From NCBI GenBank assembly GCA_020831965.1, contig JAFIFP010000004.1, positions 62,001 to 126,000 of the forward strand: a stretch of 64,000 nucleotides of DNA, in the 5' to 3' direction. Made by a program: the position numbers and the translations under genes. Of this stretch, positions 29,763 through 39,355 are shown piece after piece (the stretch's first letter is position 1; the number at the start of each line of letters is the position of its first letter). Origin of the DNA: Idiomarina sp. Its GTDB lineage: Bacteria; Pseudomonadota; Gammaproteobacteria; Enterobacterales; Alteromonadaceae. The notes under the pieces are model-generated. The model was given only the letters and a program-made list of their open reading frames with translations, did not search any database and was not told where the DNA came from.

Positions 29763-29807
29763 TTAGGCCGTGAGCTTTGGCTGATCTCAGAGTTAGACAT
29801 GGAGACA

Positions 29808-29840
29808 AAAAAATGACCGGCAGTGCCGGTCATTTCTTTT
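29808..29840. terminator. Bidirectional terminator between the RND operon and the cold-shock gene
   Basis: AAATGACCGGC (29811-29821) pairs with GCCGGTCATTT (29825-29835), with an A-run before and a T-rich run after, so it can act on both strands. Confidence 0.88.
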
Positions 29841-29868
29841 AGTGCTGGAATCACCCAGGCATTTACTG

Positions 29869-30380
<512 letters not shown>

Positions 30381-31424
30381 ATGTTGAGGGTTGCAGCGGA
30401 TCTTGCAGCACAAATTGGTGGAACAGATTTACTTCGAATTGCCAGCTTATCTGAGTTGTGTGGCTCAGACATTTGGGTGAAGTGTGAGTACCAGAATCCG
30501 GGTGGTTCGATTAAGGATCGCGCGGCACTCCAAATGATTTCCGATGCCATGGAACGTGGTGAGCTTGAACCCGGTATGACGGTGGTCGAAGGGACCGCGG
30601 GGAATACCGGTATCGGCTTAGCGGTGGTTACGAAGGCGCTTGGACTCAAATTATTAGTGGTCATGCCGAATGATCAAACGCCCGAAAAAACTCGCATGAT
30701 TGAATTGCACGGCGCGGAGCTGAAGGCCGTTCCACCGGTGCCATTTAAGGACGATAATCACTTCTATCATCAAGCGCGCCGTATCGCTGAGGGCAACCCA
30801 AATTACTGGTGGGCGAATCAGTTTGAGAATACGAGTAATATGCGTGCGCACTACCTGCACACCGGCCCTGAGATTTGGCAACAGACCAAAGGTGCAGTCG
30901 ACATGTTGGTGTCCGTTTCGGGTACAGGCGGCACCATTGCGGGCACGTCGCGTTATCTGAAGGAACAGAATCCGCAGCTTGAAGTTTGGCTTGCCGACCC
31001 CGATGGCTCTGGCTCCTTGGAATACTTGCGTAGTGGTGAGTTTCGCTCCCAAGGCAGTTCGATGACCGAAGGGATAGGAATCATGCGGCTTGTCGAGAAC
31101 TTCAAGCAGGCGCAGATTGATCATGGGATCAACCTACCCGATCAAGATCTGGTGTCTATAAGTCGTTATGTACGCGAACAAGATGGCATTGTGCTTGGGA
31201 GTAGTTCGGCGCTGAACGTGGCTGCGGCATTTTTCGCTGCCTTACAGCGCCCGGCGGGGAAGCAGATAGTGACTTTTGCTTGTGACCTTGGTGAGCGCTC
31301 AGGTTCAAAGCTTTATGAACCCAAGTACTTAAAGGAACGTGGACTCTCTGTGGATGCCGAACCTATTGAGTCACTCATGTCGCGCTACCGCAACATGAGC
31401 GACCGTATTTGGTCTCGTGCTTAG
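30381..31424 (+). CDS. Cysteine-synthase-like PLP enzyme
   Basis: A 347-residue cytoplasmic fold-type II PLP enzyme. The PLP Lys is in NPGGSIKDRAA near residue 45. The substrate loop reads EGTAGNTGIGLA, where classical CysK/CysM have TSGNTG, and the phosphate loop is SGTGGT. The C-terminal part, LGERSGSKLYEPKYLKERGL, goes beyond CysM. The likely reaction is beta-replacement of O-acetylserine with sulfide; the Ala-for-Ser change is also what I recall from the fungal/bacterial cysteine synthase 2 group, so substrate is uncertain. ATG 30381, with AAGGAG 6 bases upstream, is preferred over ATG 30306. Its end overlaps the convergent yqhD by 4 bp. Confidence 0.85.
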   Translation: MLRVAADLAAQIGGTDLLRIASLSELCGSDIWVKCEYQNPGGSIKDRAALQMISDAMERGELEPGMTVVEGTAGNTGIGLAVVTKALGLKLLVVMPNDQTPEKTRMIELHGAELKAVPPVPFKDDNHFYHQARRIAEGNPNYWWANQFENTSNMRAHYLHTGPEIWQQTKGAVDMLVSVSGTGGTIAGTSRYLKEQNPQLEVWLADPDGSGSLEYLRSGEFRSQGSSMTEGIGIMRLVENFKQAQIDHGINLPDQDLVSISRYVREQDGIVLGSSSALNVAAAFFAALQRPAGKQIVTFACDLGERSGSKLYEPKYLKERGLSVDAEPIESLMSRYRNMSDRIWSRA

Positions 31425-32578
31425 CGTGCAGCCTCAAGAATTTTAGCACTGACTTCGAGCGTCACGTCTTGGCGCTCGCCTAATTTCACCATTTGGTGTT
31501 GTTTCAGTTGGCTCAGTACCGCACCAATGGCATCGTCCCCGAGTTGATAGTCCGTCAAGCGTGTGGGCGCGCCCACCTGCTGGAAAAACGCTTCGGTTCT
31601 GGCAATTGCTGCTTCAATTCGTTCGTCGTCACTGCCTTCGTTGATATGCCAAACGCGCTCGGCGTACTGCAGCAATTTCTCGCGTTTGTCCGCCTTGCGA
31701 ATACGTAAGTTTGCGGGTAACACCACAGCCAAGGTTTGCGCGTGGTCAAGACCGTACAGTGCCGTCAGCTCATGGCCAATCATGTGCGTGGACCAATCTT
31801 GTGGTACACCGCAACCAATCAGCCCATTCAATGCCATCGTGGCACACCACATGAGGTTGGCGCGCAAATCATAGTTATCCGGATCGGCTAGCGCCTTCGG
31901 TCCAGTTTCAATTAATGACTGCAGAATGGCCTCGGCGAGTCGGTCTTGCAAGTCAGCTCCGACGGGATAAGTCAGGTATTGTTCCATCACATGAGTGAAG
32001 GGGTCGACAATCCCATTCGTGAGTTGTCGAACCGGCAATGTGTAAGTGGTCGTCGGGTCCAGTACTGAAAATTTCGGGTAACAAAGCGGACTACCAAAGG
32101 GTAGTTTGGCTTTCATTTCCGAGCGATTCACTACCGAGCCACTATTCATTTCGGAGCCTGTCGCAGGCAATGTGAGGATGCTACCGAAGGGAAGTGCATG
32201 CTGAATATTCTTGCCCCATTTGAGCAGGATCTGCCATGGATCTCCCTCGAAACAAGCGGCAGCTGCTATAAATTTAACGCCATCGATCACCGAGCCACCG
32301 CCAGCAGCAAGTAGGTAGGTAATGTTATCGTCTTGCGCTTGTTTTGCTGCCTTACACAGCGTGGTGAATTCAGGGTTGGCTTCAACGCCCGCGAACTCAC
32401 TGATAATCCGGTCGCCGAGTGCATCGATGATTTGGTCATACACACCGTTTTGCTTAATGCTGCCGCCGCCATATACCAACATGACGCGTGCATCAGCTGG
32501 GATCTCTTCGCTAATTGCCTTGATTTGCCCCTCACCAAAAAGAATGCGGGTGGGGTTACCAAACGAAAAATTATTCAT
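31421..32578 (-). CDS. yqhD: NADPH-dependent iron/zinc-type aldehyde reductase (alcohol dehydrogenase family III)
   Basis: A 385-residue dehydroquinate-synthase-fold enzyme nearly collinear with E. coli YqhD (387). Shared text includes NPTRILFGEGQI, the coenzyme loop YGGGSIK, GGGSVIDGVKFIAA, LTLPATGSE, IVDPFTHVMEQY and the metal-binding GHELTALYGLDHAQTLA. It reduces short-chain aldehydes, protecting against lipid-peroxidation products. Six in-frame ATGs could start upstream; ATG 32578 is chosen because it matches the YqhD start MNNF and has GGAG before it. No LysR/AraC-type regulator is adjacent. Confidence 0.95.
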   Translation of the reverse strand: MNNFSFGNPTRILFGEGQIKAISEEIPADARVMLVYGGGSIKQNGVYDQIIDALGDRIISEFAGVEANPEFTTLCKAAKQAQDDNITYLLAAGGGSVIDGVKFIAAAACFEGDPWQILLKWGKNIQHALPFGSILTLPATGSEMNSGSVVNRSEMKAKLPFGSPLCYPKFSVLDPTTTYTLPVRQLTNGIVDPFTHVMEQYLTYPVGADLQDRLAEAILQSLIETGPKALADPDNYDLRANLMWCATMALNGLIGCGVPQDWSTHMIGHELTALYGLDHAQTLAVVLPANLRIRKADKREKLLQYAERVWHINEGSDDERIEAAIARTEAFFQQVGAPTRLTDYQLGDDAIGAVLSQLKQHQMVKLGERQDVTLEVSAKILEAAR

Positions 32579-32725
32579 ACGATTCGACTCCATCAGTGAC
32601 CATAGAACGGTGACCATAGAAAGGTGACCAGAAAAAGATGACAAGAAAAAATAACGCAGGCTCAGCTTGTGAGCCTGCGTAAGCAATCATACTAGCATAG
32701 GAATACGACAACGCGCCGGGACAGA

Positions 32726-33187
32726 TCAGTCCAGTGCAACCGATTGGCTACGTTGCATACGATAGCCGTCCTGACCGTCCGCATAGTAGCCCGGCAGAAT
32801 GTCTTGCACTTCAAACCCGAGCGCTTGGTAGAGCGCAATTGCCGATTTGTTCGTTACTTTGACTTCGAGCCGGATCCCCTCAGCCTTCGCGAGGTTTGCT
32901 TGGGCGATAACATGGGTCACTAGCATGCGAGCATAACCTTTGCCGCGTTGTTCGGGGGCTACCGCTATCGAGTAGATGCGCCACCAGCCGCTATTTTTGC
33001 GGGTGAGTACGAGGATATAACCAACGAGTTCAGTGCCCTCAAAGAGGCACCAAACCTGTGCTGTAGATGAAGAAATGAGTCTTCGAAAGGACCTTAGGCC
33101 AAGTTGATCCGAGTCGAAACAACGATTTTCGAGTGCAAGGAGCGTGGTTGCATCACGCTCCTGGGCTGTGCGCAGAGTCATTGTCAT
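32726..33187 (-). CDS. GNAT N-acetyltransferase (RimI-like)
   Basis: A 153-residue GNAT-fold protein. It shows the acetyl-CoA loop VAPEQRGKGYARMLVTHVI, the preceding beta-strand WWRIYSIAV, and the C-terminal NKSAIALYQALGFEVQD typical of RimI-like enzymes. The start codon shares its A with the stop of the upstream RimK-family gene (TAATG), so translation is coupled. In the literature on ATP-grasp amidoligases, RimK proteins with an N-terminal RLAN domain are often paired with GNATs, suggesting acylation of the ligase product. Ribosomal-protein acetylation is an alternative role. Confidence 0.82.
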   Translation of the reverse strand: MTMTLRTAQERDATTLLALENRCFDSDQLGLRSFRRLISSSTAQVWCLFEGTELVGYILVLTRKNSGWWRIYSIAVAPEQRGKGYARMLVTHVIAQANLAKAEGIRLEVKVTNKSAIALYQALGFEVQDILPGYYADGQDGYRMQRSQSVALD

Positions 33188-34650
33188 TAGCTTTCGAGTC
33201 GTCGGGCAAAATCCGCCATGATGATGCGATAGAGTTCGTCACCTAAGTATAAATCTTCGACTTCCGAATCAATGGACGGATTATCATTGACTTCAATAAT
33301 CACTGGGCCCCGCGCGGTTTCTTTAATATCGACGCCATAGAGCCCGTCACCAATGAGTCGGGTGGCTTGCAATGCAACTTTCACCACGTCTTTGGGCGCC
33401 TGATGGACACCCATACATTCGAAAGAACCACTTTTACCGCGGCCAGCTTCGGCATGGTTGTAAATTTGCCAGTGGTTGCGGGCCATAAAGTATTTACAGG
33501 CGTAAATGGCGCGGTTGTTCATGACACCAATGCGCCAGTCGAAGTCCGTGGGCAAGAATTCTTGTACCAGGAGAATGGTGGATTTTTTGAACAGCTCAGT
33601 CGCAACGGTTTTGAATTCATCCGCATTCTTTGCTTGCTCGACGCCAATTGAGAAGGAACCATCTGGAATCTTAAGCACCACAGGATAGCCAAAACGCTCA
33701 CCGATTTCGGCAAAGTCTGGGTTCTGGTCACTCACAATCAACTCAGAGCGTGGCTGAGGCACTTTATTCTTTACCAGCAGCTCATTTAAGAAGACTTTAT
33801 TGGCGCAGCGTAAAATTGCGTCCGGATGATCAATTACAACGAGGCCATTCGCTTCCGCTTTTTTAGCAAAGTGGTAGGTATGATGGTTTATTCGCGTGGT
33901 CTCGCGAATAAATAAAGCATCAAATTCAAGCAATCGGCCAAAGTCGTCTTGGGTAATTAATTCGGCTTCGATATCGCAATCTTTCGCCGCGCGAATGAAT
34001 TTTTGTAAGGCTTTCTTATCACTGGTCGGAATGTGTTCATTTGGATCGTGTAAGATAGCCAAGTCATAACGATATTCTTTACTCTTGCGCGTTCGGCGCC
34101 ACACGCGCTTGCTAAAGCCTTCGAGACTTTCGCCAAACAAGGTTTGCTGCGCATCATTGAGATCCGAAAGAGCGCGATTGCGTAATGCACTAATGAACCA
34201 ACGGCCTTCCCGTTTAAAGTCGACTTCGAGAATAGGGCAGGGATAGGTTTCAAAGAGTTGTCGTGCTAACTGTTCTAGCTCGGTATTGGCGCAGCGACCG
34301 AAACAGATCAGTAAGCGCACCGAGTTTGGGTCGTTAGGTTGGTGATTACTCACAAACTTGTTCAGCTGCTTATTCAAGTCTTTGAGAAACAGCTGATACT
34401 GAGAGAGATTCGCAAGGTCATTAATGGCCGACACTGGCGGTAATGAACGTTGCCCCCGTGCCTCGGCAAGCAGGCTTACGTAGTAACCCGTCGACAAATA
34501 GCTCAGGTCACCACATAAATTGATAATGGGTCCTCGGTGCTTACTGCTATTTTGGGTAATATAATCAGCTGCACTGATGATTGCTTGGCTTGGATGGTAG
34601 GGTTGCCAGTCGGCGAGGTCATCTAGGATGACCAAAGGGGTATTTTGCAT
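33187..34650 (-). CDS. RimK-family ATP-grasp ligase with N-terminal RLAN domain
   Basis: A 487-residue cytoplasmic enzyme. Residues 1-190 form the RLAN (RimK-like ATP-grasp N-terminal) domain, the rest a RimK-type ATP-grasp module. Visible: DALFIRETTRINHHTYHFA, CANKVFLNELL, the ATP-binding VVLKIPDGSFSIGVEQAK, VQEFLPTDFDWRIGV and the metal-binding IIEVNDNPSID near the C-terminus. ATP-grasp ligases make carboxylate-amine bonds, often adding Glu or similar residues to peptides or proteins. The immediately coupled GNAT gene suggests a two-step modification pathway; the substrate is unknown. Confidence 0.85.
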   Translation of the reverse strand: MQNTPLVILDDLADWQPYHPSQAIISAADYITQNSSKHRGPIINLCGDLSYLSTGYYVSLLAEARGQRSLPPVSAINDLANLSQYQLFLKDLNKQLNKFVSNHQPNDPNSVRLLICFGRCANTELEQLARQLFETYPCPILEVDFKREGRWFISALRNRALSDLNDAQQTLFGESLEGFSKRVWRRTRKSKEYRYDLAILHDPNEHIPTSDKKALQKFIRAAKDCDIEAELITQDDFGRLLEFDALFIRETTRINHHTYHFAKKAEANGLVVIDHPDAILRCANKVFLNELLVKNKVPQPRSELIVSDQNPDFAEIGERFGYPVVLKIPDGSFSIGVEQAKNADEFKTVATELFKKSTILLVQEFLPTDFDWRIGVMNNRAIYACKYFMARNHWQIYNHAEAGRGKSGSFECMGVHQAPKDVVKVALQATRLIGDGLYGVDIKETARGPVIIEVNDNPSIDSEVEDLYLGDELYRIIMADFARRLES

Positions 34651-34784
34651 GCATTCTCTCTGTGAAATTTAACCGCTCTGCGGTGGCGCCGTTATCGCGT
34701 AAAAACGGAATAGAATCAAGTTGTTTTCATATTGAAAGACAGATTAAAAATCAAAGTGTCGTTAGCCAATAAGGATAGTCGAGA

Positions 34785-35870
34785 ATGAAGTATTTGGGCA
34801 GGTCAGATTTTAAGCACGGCGAGCGTGGCAAAGTAGGCGTATTAATGCTGAATTTAGGGACTCCCGACGCTCCGACGCCGAAGGCGTTACGAAAATATCT
34901 TGGCCAATTTCTTGCCGACCCGCGGGTTGTCGAATTCCCTCGCGTGCTTTGGCGCATCATTCTTCACGGAATTATTTTACGTATTCGTCCTGCACGTTCG
35001 GCGAAGGCTTATGCCACGGTCTGGACTGACGAAGGCTCGCCACTATTAATCCACACCAAAGCGCAGGCAGACGGTGTGCGCGCAGCGCTGAAAGAGCGTT
35101 GGGGAGACGACATTGAAGTAGCCTTTGGCATGCGCTATGGCTCACCATCGGTGGCCTCGGGTATAGAAGAACTCGTACAGAAAGGCGTGCGTAAGCTCCT
35201 GGTATTGCCTCTCTACCCGCAGTATTCGGGCTCAACGAGTGCATCGACCTTTGACGCCGTTGCCGCTGATTTTCAGCAGCGCCGCTGGTTACCCGATCTC
35301 CGTTTTATTTCTCATTACCCTGACTACGCGCCTTACATCGACGCTTTAGTAAAAAGTATCCAAAGATTCCAAGCCGAACATGGCACGCCTGACAAACTCG
35401 TGTTTTCATATCATGGGGTCCCCAAACGTTATCTGTTGCAAGGCGACCCCTATCACTGTGAGTGCTATAAAACCACGCGGCTGGTTGCAGAGCGGCTCGG
35501 GTTATCAAAAGACCAATATATGACAACCTTTCAGTCGCGGTTTGGCCGTGAAGAATGGTTACAGCCCTACACGGATGAAACCTTAAAGGCGATGCCAGGA
35601 CAGGGGATTAAGTCGATTCAGGTGGTGTGCCCAGGCTTCTCTTCTGACTGCTTGGAAACCATTGAAGAAATTGGCGAAGAGAACCGAGATTATTTTTTAG
35701 AGTCAGGTGGGGAGAAATTTGACTATATTCCTTGTCTGAATGCAGAGCCTGAGCATATTGCGGTTCTGACACAGCTCGTAGAAGAGAATTTACAAGGATG
35801 GACGGCTCAGTCTGCAGCGGATGCACAAGAGTCTGCGCGTCAGGCGGAAGCGCTCTCGACGCAGAAGTGA
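34785..35870 (+). CDS. hemH: Ferrochelatase
   Basis: Inserts ferrous iron into protoporphyrin IX in the last step of haem synthesis; peripheral to the inner membrane. 361 residues. Visible are VGVLMLNLGTPDAP, VWTDEGSPL, the GMRYGSPSVASGIEEL block, LPLYPQYSGSTSAS, and the active-site SYHGVPKRYL with the metal-site His, followed by QSRFGREEWLQPYTDETL and CPGFSSDCLETIEEI. Divergent from rimK-like, with the following TIGR03546 gene 39 bp downstream. Confidence 0.97.
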   Translation: MKYLGRSDFKHGERGKVGVLMLNLGTPDAPTPKALRKYLGQFLADPRVVEFPRVLWRIILHGIILRIRPARSAKAYATVWTDEGSPLLIHTKAQADGVRAALKERWGDDIEVAFGMRYGSPSVASGIEELVQKGVRKLLVLPLYPQYSGSTSASTFDAVAADFQQRRWLPDLRFISHYPDYAPYIDALVKSIQRFQAEHGTPDKLVFSYHGVPKRYLLQGDPYHCECYKTTRLVAERLGLSKDQYMTTFQSRFGREEWLQPYTDETLKAMPGQGIKSIQVVCPGFSSDCLETIEEIGEENRDYFLESGGEKFDYIPCLNAEPEHIAVLTQLVEENLQGWTAQSAADAQESARQAEALSTQK

Positions 35871-35909
35871 TTTGTTTTAGTGACTTATAGTTAATTAAGG
35901 GATGACAGC

Positions 35910-36437
35910 ATGCTGACAATGCTTGCTCGGCTATTGAAGGCCCTAAACTCCGAGACCAGTCCGTGGGCGTTAGCTTTCGGGTTGGCCTTGGGTATGATTC
36001 TTGGATTCACACCATTGTGGAGTTTGCACAATCTGGTCGTGCTGTTTGTGGTACTGACCTTCCGCGTGAATCTCAGCTTTTTCCTACTCGCCTTCGCTTT
36101 AAGCTCGGTGCTTGCCTTCGCCCTCGATCCGCTATTCGATTATGTAGGTGAGCGTTTACTAACAGCCGAAGCTTTGTTGCCTATTTGGTACGCCTTGTAT
36201 GAAGTACCGCTGGCGCGACTCGCACAATTCAATCACACCATCACCTTAGGGAGTTTGGTCGTTAGCCTAGTTCTCTTTGTGCCGGTCTTACTGTTAACGC
36301 GGTGGATTGTGCAGAACTACCGCACTAAGGTGCGTGCGCGAGTGAATCAGCTCTACATTGTGCAATTGGTCAAAGGGACAAAGTTTTGGGGTGCCTATGA
36401 ACGGGTATCCGGATGGAAAGGGCGGTTCTCCTCATGA
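35910..36437 (+). CDS. TIGR03546 family integral membrane protein
   Basis: A 175-residue protein with about three to four membrane helices, starting with a short amphipathic part then GLALGMILGFTPLWSLHNLVVL. The order and the Gly-Phe-Thr-Pro motif fit the TIGR03546/DUF2062-like group. Its stop overlaps the start of the next gene as ATGA (ATG at 36434, TGA at 36435-36437), so the two are coupled. The family is known mainly as the partner of TIGR03545; function unknown. Confidence 0.8.
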   Translation: MLTMLARLLKALNSETSPWALAFGLALGMILGFTPLWSLHNLVVLFVVLTFRVNLSFFLLAFALSSVLAFALDPLFDYVGERLLTAEALLPIWYALYEVPLARLAQFNHTITLGSLVVSLVLFVPVLLLTRWIVQNYRTKVRARVNQLYIVQLVKGTKFWGAYERVSGWKGRFSS

Positions 36438-38191
36438 AAGCAATTCGTTGGCCAGGTTTAATTACGTTTTTAGCCATTGTTGGCGGTTTAACGCTTTTCA
36501 TTGTGGTGTTTATCGACGGTTTAGTGCGTGTTGGCTTAAGCGCGGGTTTAAGCCGAGTGAACGGCGCTGAAGTCAATATCGCCAGCGTGGATTTAAATTG
36601 GTCGCCTTTTTCGGTGACGTTACAAGAACTGCAAATAACCGACCCTGAAGTACCTGAGTTAAATCGCTTTGCTGCGGAAGAGCTGCGCGCTGAGGTGATG
36701 TTTTGGGACCTTTTTATTGGTCGAGTCCATATCACCGATTTGCGCGCCAACGGCATTACGTTCGGGAGTGAGCGAGCGCAAGCGGGTCGAGTGAGAGCGA
36801 CTGAACGGGATGGCGAAGATGCGATGGATTGGCGTGACCGACTCGCGCAATTCGACATTCAGCTGCCCGGGGTTGAGGAAGTTTTAGGCCGTGCCGACAT
36901 TCGCACGCCGGCACTTTCGGCAGAGGCGGAAGAACGTTTCGAAGCGCGAGAACGAGCATTCCGGCGTGTGCGTGAAGAGCTTCCAAGTACAAGTAAAGTT
37001 GAAGATTACCAAAAGCGTTTCGAGGCATTATCAGAATCGCGCCCTCGTACGCCACAAGAATTGAATCGGGCACGAGAACAGTTTCGCGAGTTACAACGCG
37101 GTATGCGCGATGATCGTGAACGAGTGAATGCGTTTCTCGAAGTGAGTCGCGAAGGCGCACGCGGAACGCAAGAAGACATTGAAGCGCTCCGCAATGCCTA
37201 TCAACACGACTTAGACCGGGCGCGAGCACTGTTTAGCGCGGACCAAGGTAGCTTAACGGAACTGACTGGTATTCTATTCGGTGCGCAGGTGCAGCAATGG
37301 GCCGAGTATGGCTTCATGGTGTTTGATTTTATTGCACCTCTGCTGCAAAGCGCACAAGAGGATCAAGAGCAACCGTCTCGCTGGGCAGGACGTTTTATTG
37401 ATTTTGACCGGAATAACCGACCCACCTTTCTGGTTGAAAATGCAGAACTAAGCCTTGGTTTAGAAGTCGGCGATATTCGTATGCAGATTCGCGATCTCAC
37501 CTGGCAGCACGCCATTTTAGGTCGCCCATCTACCTTTGAATTGAGCTCCGCAGATTCACCGTGGTGGCGGGCGTTACGCCTTGATGGGGATCTATTTATT
37601 GGTGCCGAAGGCAGTATTTCAGGGGGCCAGCGTTGGGCGCTTGAACAAGCGCGCTTGGATGACTTGGCTCTCGTGGAGCAGCGTCAATTTAGTGCCGCGT
37701 TACAGCGTGCTGTTTTGAACTCACAAGGTGAGTTGCGCATCGATGGCGGAGCGTTACGAGGTCAAGGCCGCCTATTATTCACGGAAGCTGCTTTTGCGAC
37801 AGGTGGCGAAGCCTCGTGGGCACGTTACTTCGAACAAGCGCTGCAAGGCATTCAGCGTTTTGATATCGACTTGGGTGTGCGCGGCGAACTCGCAAGACCG
37901 CGCTTGAGTTTGCAGTCTGACTTGGATAATCAGTTGGCCAGTATCATGAATCGTATGGTGCGCGAGGAAGCCGACTTGCGCCTTGCGAGTGTGCGTACTG
38001 AGCTGAATGAAACGACGCAACGCCTGCAAGGCGAACTACAGCCTTGGTTGGAGCGCGCGCAGGCGATTCAAAGCCAAGCAACCGACTACGAAAGTAAACT
38101 GACCGAACTGCTTCGAGTGGAGTTTGACGAACTGATTCGCGGTGACTCAGACCGTTTACTCAATCGCATACGTACTCGCGTGGGTGGTTAG
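36434..38191 (+). CDS. TIGR03545 family protein (AsmA-like membrane-anchored)
   Basis: A 585-residue protein. One N-terminal membrane helix (about residues 7-28) leads into a periplasmic domain whose start ANIASVDLNWSPFSVTLQELQITDP resembles the AsmA/TamB kind of lipid-transport domain, as in the TIGR03545 family. The central part (about 150-300) is a charged, Arg/Glu-rich helical region, and the C-terminal part resumes beta-rich character with a coiled end. ATG 36434 overlaps the upstream gene. Role unknown; the pairing with a small membrane protein suggests envelope assembly. Its end overlaps the convergent TRIC-like gene by 4 bp. Confidence 0.8.
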   Translation: MKAIRWPGLITFLAIVGGLTLFIVVFIDGLVRVGLSAGLSRVNGAEVNIASVDLNWSPFSVTLQELQITDPEVPELNRFAAEELRAEVMFWDLFIGRVHITDLRANGITFGSERAQAGRVRATERDGEDAMDWRDRLAQFDIQLPGVEEVLGRADIRTPALSAEAEERFEARERAFRRVREELPSTSKVEDYQKRFEALSESRPRTPQELNRAREQFRELQRGMRDDRERVNAFLEVSREGARGTQEDIEALRNAYQHDLDRARALFSADQGSLTELTGILFGAQVQQWAEYGFMVFDFIAPLLQSAQEDQEQPSRWAGRFIDFDRNNRPTFLVENAELSLGLEVGDIRMQIRDLTWQHAILGRPSTFELSSADSPWWRALRLDGDLFIGAEGSISGGQRWALEQARLDDLALVEQRQFSAALQRAVLNSQGELRIDGGALRGQGRLLFTEAAFATGGEASWARYFEQALQGIQRFDIDLGVRGELARPRLSLQSDLDNQLASIMNRMVREEADLRLASVRTELNETTQRLQGELQPWLERAQAIQSQATDYESKLTELLRVEFDELIRGDSDRLLNRIRTRVGG

Positions 38192-38793
38192 TGATGCTCG
38201 CGAAACACGGGTAGCGACCAATGATAGCGAATCGCACCTAATCGCAATCCTAAGGTGGTGGCCATTGCGGCCACCAAGGCGACCTTCGGCTGCCAGCCAT
38301 GCAACGCAACAAAAACGATAGCTCCGGCGATACAGGTTGTCGCATAGAGTTCACTTTTCAGTACCATGGGAATGTCCCGCGCCAGTACGTCGCGAATCAT
38401 GCCGCCAAATACTGCAGTCATGGTCCCCATGATGACGGCAATGACCGGACTTACGCCTACATTCAGTGCTTTTTCAGCACCCAGCACGGTAAAAAATGCG
38501 ATCCCCAAAGCGTCCGCAAATAACAAACGATTCAATGGAATATAGGCGCGCAGTCGCAGCCACAAAATAGTAATTAACGCGGCACCAAAAATTACCCCGA
38601 AATACATTGGGTCATGTATCCAAAACACCGGCTGGTCAAGGATCAGGTCGCGGGTTGTGCCACCGCCAATCGCCGTCACTGAAGCCAATACCACCACCCC
38701 AAAACCGTCCATTTGTTTGCGAAATGCGAGTAGGGTACCGGCAACTGCAAATACGGCCACACCTGCAAGGTCAGCAAAATAAAACCAGCTCAT
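38188..38793 (-). CDS. TRIC-like (UPF0126/YadS) cation channel protein
   Basis: A 201-residue membrane protein with about seven helices and two repeated halves. The duplicated signature Gly-Gly-Thr/Met-x-Arg-Asp is visible twice: AIGGGTTRDLILDQ and VFGGMIRDVLARDI. Bacterial relatives form trimeric K+-permeable channels like animal TRIC proteins. The start ATG 38793 is preferred because MSWFYFADLAGVAVFAVAG begins the first helix; the open frame extends 35 codons upstream without family resemblance. Divergent from yajC. Confidence 0.88.
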   Translation of the reverse strand: MSWFYFADLAGVAVFAVAGTLLAFRKQMDGFGVVVLASVTAIGGGTTRDLILDQPVFWIHDPMYFGVIFGAALITILWLRLRAYIPLNRLLFADALGIAFFTVLGAEKALNVGVSPVIAVIMGTMTAVFGGMIRDVLARDIPMVLKSELYATTCIAGAIVFVALHGWQPKVALVAAMATTLGLRLGAIRYHWSLPVFREHH

Positions 38794-38995
38794 ACCATTG
38801 AACTCCGAGAGAATCGAACACATGTAAGTCTGGCAGGAATTAATCGGAAAAAGAAGTTTGGATAAAAGGACGCTGGGAGTGACATGGTTTGAATGCATGA
38901 AGAATGCGGTGGCTTGCGTTTCGCTTCCGCACTGCTTCGGTTACAATACAGCGTTTAATTTTTGACTTAACAACATAGATTCACGGGGAAGCATT

Positions 38996-39331
38996 ATGGA
39001 TTTCTTTATCTCAAGTGCGTATGCAAGCGGTGCTGGTGCACAGCAAGGTGGTGGTTTGAGTACTCTTATCTTCTTAGTTTTAATGGTTGCGGTGTTTTAT
39101 TTCTTAATCATTCGCCCTCAATCAAAGCGCGTAAAAGAGCACAAAAACCTTGTTGAGTCTCTGAGTAATGGCGATGAAGTGCTGTTGCAAGGTGGTTTGA
39201 TTGGGCGCATTGAGCGCGTTGAAGCGGACAACGACATGATGGTTTTGTCTTTGACAGACTCAGTTAATGTCACAGTTCAAAAAGGCGCGGTCGCAGCCGT
39301 GTTGCCTAAAGGGTCGCTTAGAACCCTGTAA
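38996..39331 (+). CDS. yajC: Preprotein translocase subunit YajC
   Basis: A 111-residue inner-membrane protein with one helix (LSTLIFLVLMVAVFYFLIIRP) and a basic cytoplasmic part QSKRVKEHKNLVESLSNGDEVLLQGG. It associates with SecDF. It opens the yajC-secD-secF operon, 24 bp before secD. A GGGG-type site lies before the ATG. The usual upstream neighbours queA and tgt are about 33 kb away. Confidence 0.97.
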   Translation: MDFFISSAYASGAGAQQGGGLSTLIFLVLMVAVFYFLIIRPQSKRVKEHKNLVESLSNGDEVLLQGGLIGRIERVEADNDMMVLSLTDSVNVTVQKGAVAAVLPKGSLRTL

Positions 39332-39355
39332 CCCAGAAGTAGAAAGGACAGGACT

